Assembly: GCA_017794925.1 (NCBI GenBank)
Contig: CP051238.1
Location: forward strand, 4,389,021-4,453,020
Source of the DNA: Aestuariibacter sp.
Lineage (GTDB): Bacteria; Pseudomonadota; Gammaproteobacteria; Enterobacterales; Alteromonadaceae
Length of the DNA stretch: 64,000 nucleotides
Reading direction: 5' to 3'
A program made the translations under genes and the position numbers. Below are positions 61,178-64,000 of the stretch, piece by piece. Under the pieces are notes generated by a model. It was not told where the DNA came from. It saw only the letters and a list, made by a program, of their open reading frames with translations, and made no database searches. The stretch's first letter is position 1. Every line of letters begins with the position of its first letter.

Positions 61178-62146
61178 TTATTGCAAGCAATGAACAAACA
61201 ACGCATCCAGAGATTCTGGAATGGGTTTACTGGTTAGCTGCTGCCACAAACTCTCCGTGGTAGAAGCGGGGCTATCCAACATTCTGCAACGGGCAATAAC
61301 ACTTCCTAAAATCGCATCCAACTCCAGCTCCCTGCCCTTCTCAAGATCAATCAGCATAGACGTTTTAATGGAATTAAATGTTTTGATCAGGTGAAACATC
61401 GCCTCTACCTCCGCGTCCGAAATCCCCACACCGTCATACGATGCAGCCCTTGCGGTTTCTTGCATGGCACGGAATACTTTGTGTTTATATTTGTCACTGT
61501 GGGTGAGTGTATAGGTCATTTCCTGCTCGACGGCTGACAAAGGATTTACCCCGTTATTTACAATCAACTTTTTCCACAACTCTTTTTGAATGTGTTTACT
61601 CACTTCAACCGGTACGCCCTGAGACTGCCATATCGTTGCCAGTTGTTGCATCGTCTCAGGCAATGTTGCCGAATAGGGCCAGGGGCCAATGATCAGCTTG
61701 AAACAGCCGGTAGTCGTCGCCAATCCGGGTAACGTTATTTCCCCACCACTTTGCACAGATAACCCACCCCACACGCGATTTTTACCCAGTAATTCGGCAA
61801 ATAGTCTTTCGTTATCAACCCCGTTTTGAATAGAGAGTACCGGTGTAGCGCCGTCTTTCAGCCATTGACCTATATCAGAAATAAGCCGAAGGGTATGTGT
61901 GGCTTTTAAGGCAACAATGATGACATCAAAATCGTGTGCCGCATGCTGCTGTACTAACTCAGCATGAGACAAAGCGCTCACCCTGTGTGAACGGGTCTCT
62001 CCATCGTGAACGACAGTCAGTCCACTTTGCTTCAGTGCTCGAAGGTGTGAAGATCGGGCTGTGACGGTCACATCAACGTTCGCACTTAACAAACGTTCCG
62101 CATAATAGCTGCCTATAGCACCGCAGCCAATAATCAGTACATGCAT
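61178..62146 (-). CDS. 2-Dehydropantoate 2-reductase family protein
   Basis: A 322-residue ketopantoate-reductase-family protein that would reduce 2-dehydropantoate to pantoate for coenzyme A synthesis, using NADPH. The Rossmann loop is IIGCGAIGSYYAERL, LSIQNGVDNERLF and KLIVNNGVNPLSAVEQ (with the family lysine and asparagine) follow, and the C-terminal helices include RGRELELDAILGSVI. It may be PanE or a paralogue of unknown substrate; it stands alone, with no pan genes nearby. It converges on the gltBD terminator. Confidence 0.85.
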   Translation of the reverse strand: MHVLIIGCGAIGSYYAERLLSANVDVTVTARSSHLRALKQSGLTVVHDGETRSHRVSALSHAELVQQHAAHDFDVIIVALKATHTLRLISDIGQWLKDGATPVLSIQNGVDNERLFAELLGKNRVWGGLSVQSGGEITLPGLATTTGCFKLIIGPWPYSATLPETMQQLATIWQSQGVPVEVSKHIQKELWKKLIVNNGVNPLSAVEQEMTYTLTHSDKYKHKVFRAMQETARAASYDGVGISDAEVEAMFHLIKTFNSIKTSMLIDLEKGRELELDAILGSVIARCRMLDSPASTTESLWQQLTSKPIPESLDALFVHCLQ

Positions 62147-62318
62147 ATGTGATTTGAGAAGTTAGGAAACAATAAAGCACAAATTAATGACTGTGTTTCC
62201 CTTATTCAACTACCAATATTGTGACCTGTATGCCTTACAAATTTGTTAGGAGAACCGGGAGAGATTAATGGCTAATAAAGAATGAAAGCGGGTGGTAACC
62301 TAATCAGAGAGAATGAGA

Positions 62319-62343
62319 AAACGGGGCTCAATGAACCCCGTTT
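62319..62343 (-). terminator. Terminator after the four-helix membrane gene
   Basis: AAACGGGG pairs with CCCCGTTT over eight bases around a nine-base loop. On the minus strand it is followed by TCTC; it lies nine bases past the stop of the gene. Confidence 0.75.
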
Positions 62344-62351
62344 AAAGTCTC

Positions 62352-62732
62352 TTATGCTTTGCTTTTACTGCTTTTGATGTACATCACTTTCATCAAAATC
62401 AGTGCAATCAGTACCACAATGGACGAGATGCCTAACACAGGCGCCAGGGCATCATCACCAGCAATACCGCCATACAAACAATAGAGCCCGATGATCAATA
62501 CGGCGGTGCCTGCCTGATGCAACCAGTACTGCGCTACGGCAAGTTTTGAATTACCGTCGGTTAGCCACAATTTATGCATCATCGCGTAAATCATACTGAC
62601 AACAAACCCCAGCAACATGATATGTGCGTGGGTCACTAACTGCCCGTGGTTTTTCGTTGCCGCCATATGAATACCCAACAGTAATCCCAATAGCGCGTAA
62701 CCCAAACCGGTTAATACATACTTTCTATCCAT
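62352..62732 (-). CDS. Four-helix membrane protein with HxH motif
   Basis: A 126-residue inner-membrane protein with four hydrophobic helices. The second begins GQLVTHAHIMLLGFVVSMIYAMMHKLW, in which H35, H37 and a later MMHKL resemble the haem-ligand region of heme-copper oxidase subunit I (H-x-H then a distal histidine). It is too short to be an oxidase subunit by itself. I know of short oxidase-like proteins in marine bacteria, but the function is not established. It has its own terminator; upstream is a stem-loop and the TonB-receptor gene on the same strand. Confidence 0.65.
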   Translation of the reverse strand: MDRKYVLTGLGYALLGLLLGIHMAATKNHGQLVTHAHIMLLGFVVSMIYAMMHKLWLTDGNSKLAVAQYWLHQAGTAVLIIGLYCLYGGIAGDDALAPVLGISSIVVLIALILMKVMYIKSSKSKA

Positions 62733-62766
62733 GTGTTTTCCTTATTTTTGTTATTGCTCACAACAA

Positions 62767-62797
62767 AGCCCGAAACACGTTAACTGTGCTCCGGGCT
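62767..62797 (-). terminator. Stem-loop after the TonB-dependent receptor
   Basis: AGCCCG pairs with CGGGCT with an inner CAC-GTG pairing. On the minus strand it is followed by TTTGTTG, 43 bases past the receptor stop. Confidence 0.6.
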
Positions 62798-62840
62798 AAC
62801 TTTGGTGTGCGGATTTAACTACACATGTTCAAAAAATAAT

Positions 62841-63998
62841 CTAGTAATAGTGATAAGTAAACTCTATGCCGTACTCACGACCTTTGGTCAGAGGAGCAAA
62901 GGTACCGAAGCTTAATTGCGTATCGTTACCGTGCTTCACATCATTGGTCAGATTTTTACCAAACAGGCTCACTACCCAGGTGCCATCTTCATTTTGAAGG
63001 TCAATACCTGCGTTCAGGATCTTCTGATCGTCGATATAACCCAGGTTGTTGTCGGTGTAATACGTCTTATCGCGATAAGAGTAATTCACGCGGCTGGTTA
63101 ACAGGCCCCAGTCACTCACTTCCATGTCATGGGTTAACCCAACGCTGTACGTGATTTCCGGTACGCGAGGGATTTCCAGTTCTTCGTCACCTTGATCAAC
63201 TACCCCATCGCCGTTTAAGTCATAAATAACCTTGCTGTATTCAGCGTCGATAAGACCTAAATTAAACATAGCGACCAGGTTGTCGGTAATGCGGAACATA
63301 CCGTCGACTTCCACACCCATAATGGTGGCTTCAGCGGTGTTTTTGATAATTTGAATCAATGAGCCATCTGGTGCAGGCAAGCTCACTTCACGCTGCATGT
63401 CATCAATGTTCATGATAAACGCGGCTGCGTTGAAACGGCCCCACTCGGTATCGCCCTTATAGCCCACCTCGAAGTTGTCGACGGTTTCTTCGTCGAACGG
63501 ACCCGGGCCGTTTGCTTCGCGTAGTTCAGGTGTGCTGATGTCGGCGGTATTACGCAGGTTGTAACCGCCAGAGCGGAATCCTCTCGACCAGTTGGCAAAC
63601 AGATTAGTGTCGTCATCCAGACGGAAGCGCACACCGACTTTGGGTGAGACATTGCTCCAGGTTTTGTTGTCTACAAAATCGAAGTTACAGTCGTTGGCTT
63701 CGTAAATATTACAGGCCGGGCCCTGTGGAATAATAAACCCGCTGTTGATGCTGCTTACGTTCAGGTTCATCGACGAAATCTGCACGTCTTTTTCTTCGCG
63801 GGTGTAGCGAAGCCCGGCCGACAAGGTCCATTGGTCATCCAGGTCGTAATCCACCGCCGCAAACGCGCCTAAACTTGAGGTCTCATGCAGACCACCCCCG
63901 TCCTGATAAATACCGGCAGCCAGAAGGTCAGGTGTACCGTCGGCGTTGATATCCGCATAAACGGTAGTAAGGGGTAATTCACGACGCTCGTGATAAAG
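62841..63998 (-). CDS. TonB-dependent receptor, C-terminal part (runs off right edge)
   Basis: About 385 residues of an outer-membrane TonB-dependent transporter are visible. The reading frame is open to the window end, so the plug, TonB box and signal peptide are missing; the nearest in-frame GTG at 63854 is internal. Barrel strands are clear (WTLSAGLRYTREEKD, NLFANWSRGFRSGGYNLRN, VDNFEVGYKGDTEWGRFNAAAF, TSRVNYSYRDKTYYTDNN), and the protein ends FTYHYY with an aromatic final residue. The FRSGGYNLR style is common in Alteromonadales receptors for vitamins, siderophores or glycans; the substrate cannot be named here. Confidence 0.88.
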   Translation of the reverse strand, partial: LYHERRELPLTTVYADINADGTPDLLAAGIYQDGGGLHETSSLGAFAAVDYDLDDQWTLSAGLRYTREEKDVQISSMNLNVSSINSGFIIPQGPACNIYEANDCNFDFVDNKTWSNVSPKVGVRFRLDDDTNLFANWSRGFRSGGYNLRNTADISTPELREANGPGPFDEETVDNFEVGYKGDTEWGRFNAAAFIMNIDDMQREVSLPAPDGSLIQIIKNTAEATIMGVEVDGMFRITDNLVAMFNLGLIDAEYSKVIYDLNGDGVVDQGDEELEIPRVPEITYSVGLTHDMEVSDWGLLTSRVNYSYRDKTYYTDNNLGYIDDQKILNAGIDLQNEDGTWVVSLFGKNLTNDVKHGNDTQLSFGTFAPLTKGREYGIEFTYHYY

Positions 63999-64000
63999 CA

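Overview
The window reads as an ordinary core-chromosome segment of a marine gammaproteobacterium of the order Alteromonadales (Alteromonas-like family). The evidence is synteny and gene content: pilU-pilT / yggS-proC-yggT, talB-pgi, thrABC with a threonine leader, rsmI / lpoA-yraN-diaA-dolP, an AcnD/PrpF-type methylcitrate operon, and arcB divergent from gltBD. Coding density is high, and I see no phage, insertion sequence, CRISPR array, rRNA or tRNA gene. The assignment to a family is inference; no 16S gene is present.

Layout. 1-7.5 kb: a PocR-GGDEF diguanylate cyclase, then pilU and pilT on the minus strand facing the yggS-proC-yggT-DUF4426 run, followed by an acetyltransferase and a Sel1-repeat protein. 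7.6-14.9 kb: a lipoprotein dipeptidyl-peptidase-IV-like enzyme, yaaA, talB, pgi, a 57-residue DUF3545 gene and ung. 14.9-19.9 kb: thrC, thrB and thrA on the minus strand, preceded by a short Thr/Ile-rich leader peptide and an attenuator. 20-28.6 kb: a signalling block (a PepSY membrane protein, a soluble hybrid kinase, a REC-PAS-GGDEF-EAL protein, and a Cache-type hybrid kinase ending in an Hpt domain). 28.6-37 kb: a SpoIIAA-like protein, a solitary aceK, small membrane and envelope proteins, a D-cysteine desulfhydrase/ACC deaminase-like enzyme, and the carboxynorspermidine dehydrogenase-decarboxylase pair. 37.2-41.8 kb: rsmI divergent from lpoA-yraN-diaA-dolP. 42-50.2 kb: a lipoprotein serine hydrolase, then a GntR/FCD regulator with prpB-prpC-acnD-prpF. 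50.3-54.6 kb: poorly characterised envelope genes and arcB. 55.2-61.1 kb: gltB-gltD. 61.2-64 kb: a ketopantoate-reductase-like gene, a four-helix membrane protein and the 3' part of a TonB-dependent receptor that runs off the right edge.

How it fits together. Several pieces are regulatory: threonine attenuation, a propionate-type operon with palindromes ahead of its regulator and stem-loops in three of its gaps, ArcB redox sensing, a CRP-like site before gltB, and three proteins of c-di-GMP or phosphorelay type. I did not find a convincing wholly new system. The most informative leads are the stem-loops in the prp operon, the signalling block at 20-28.6 kb, the apparent loss of one redox cysteine in ArcB, and a 53-nt hairpin at 43.2 kb.
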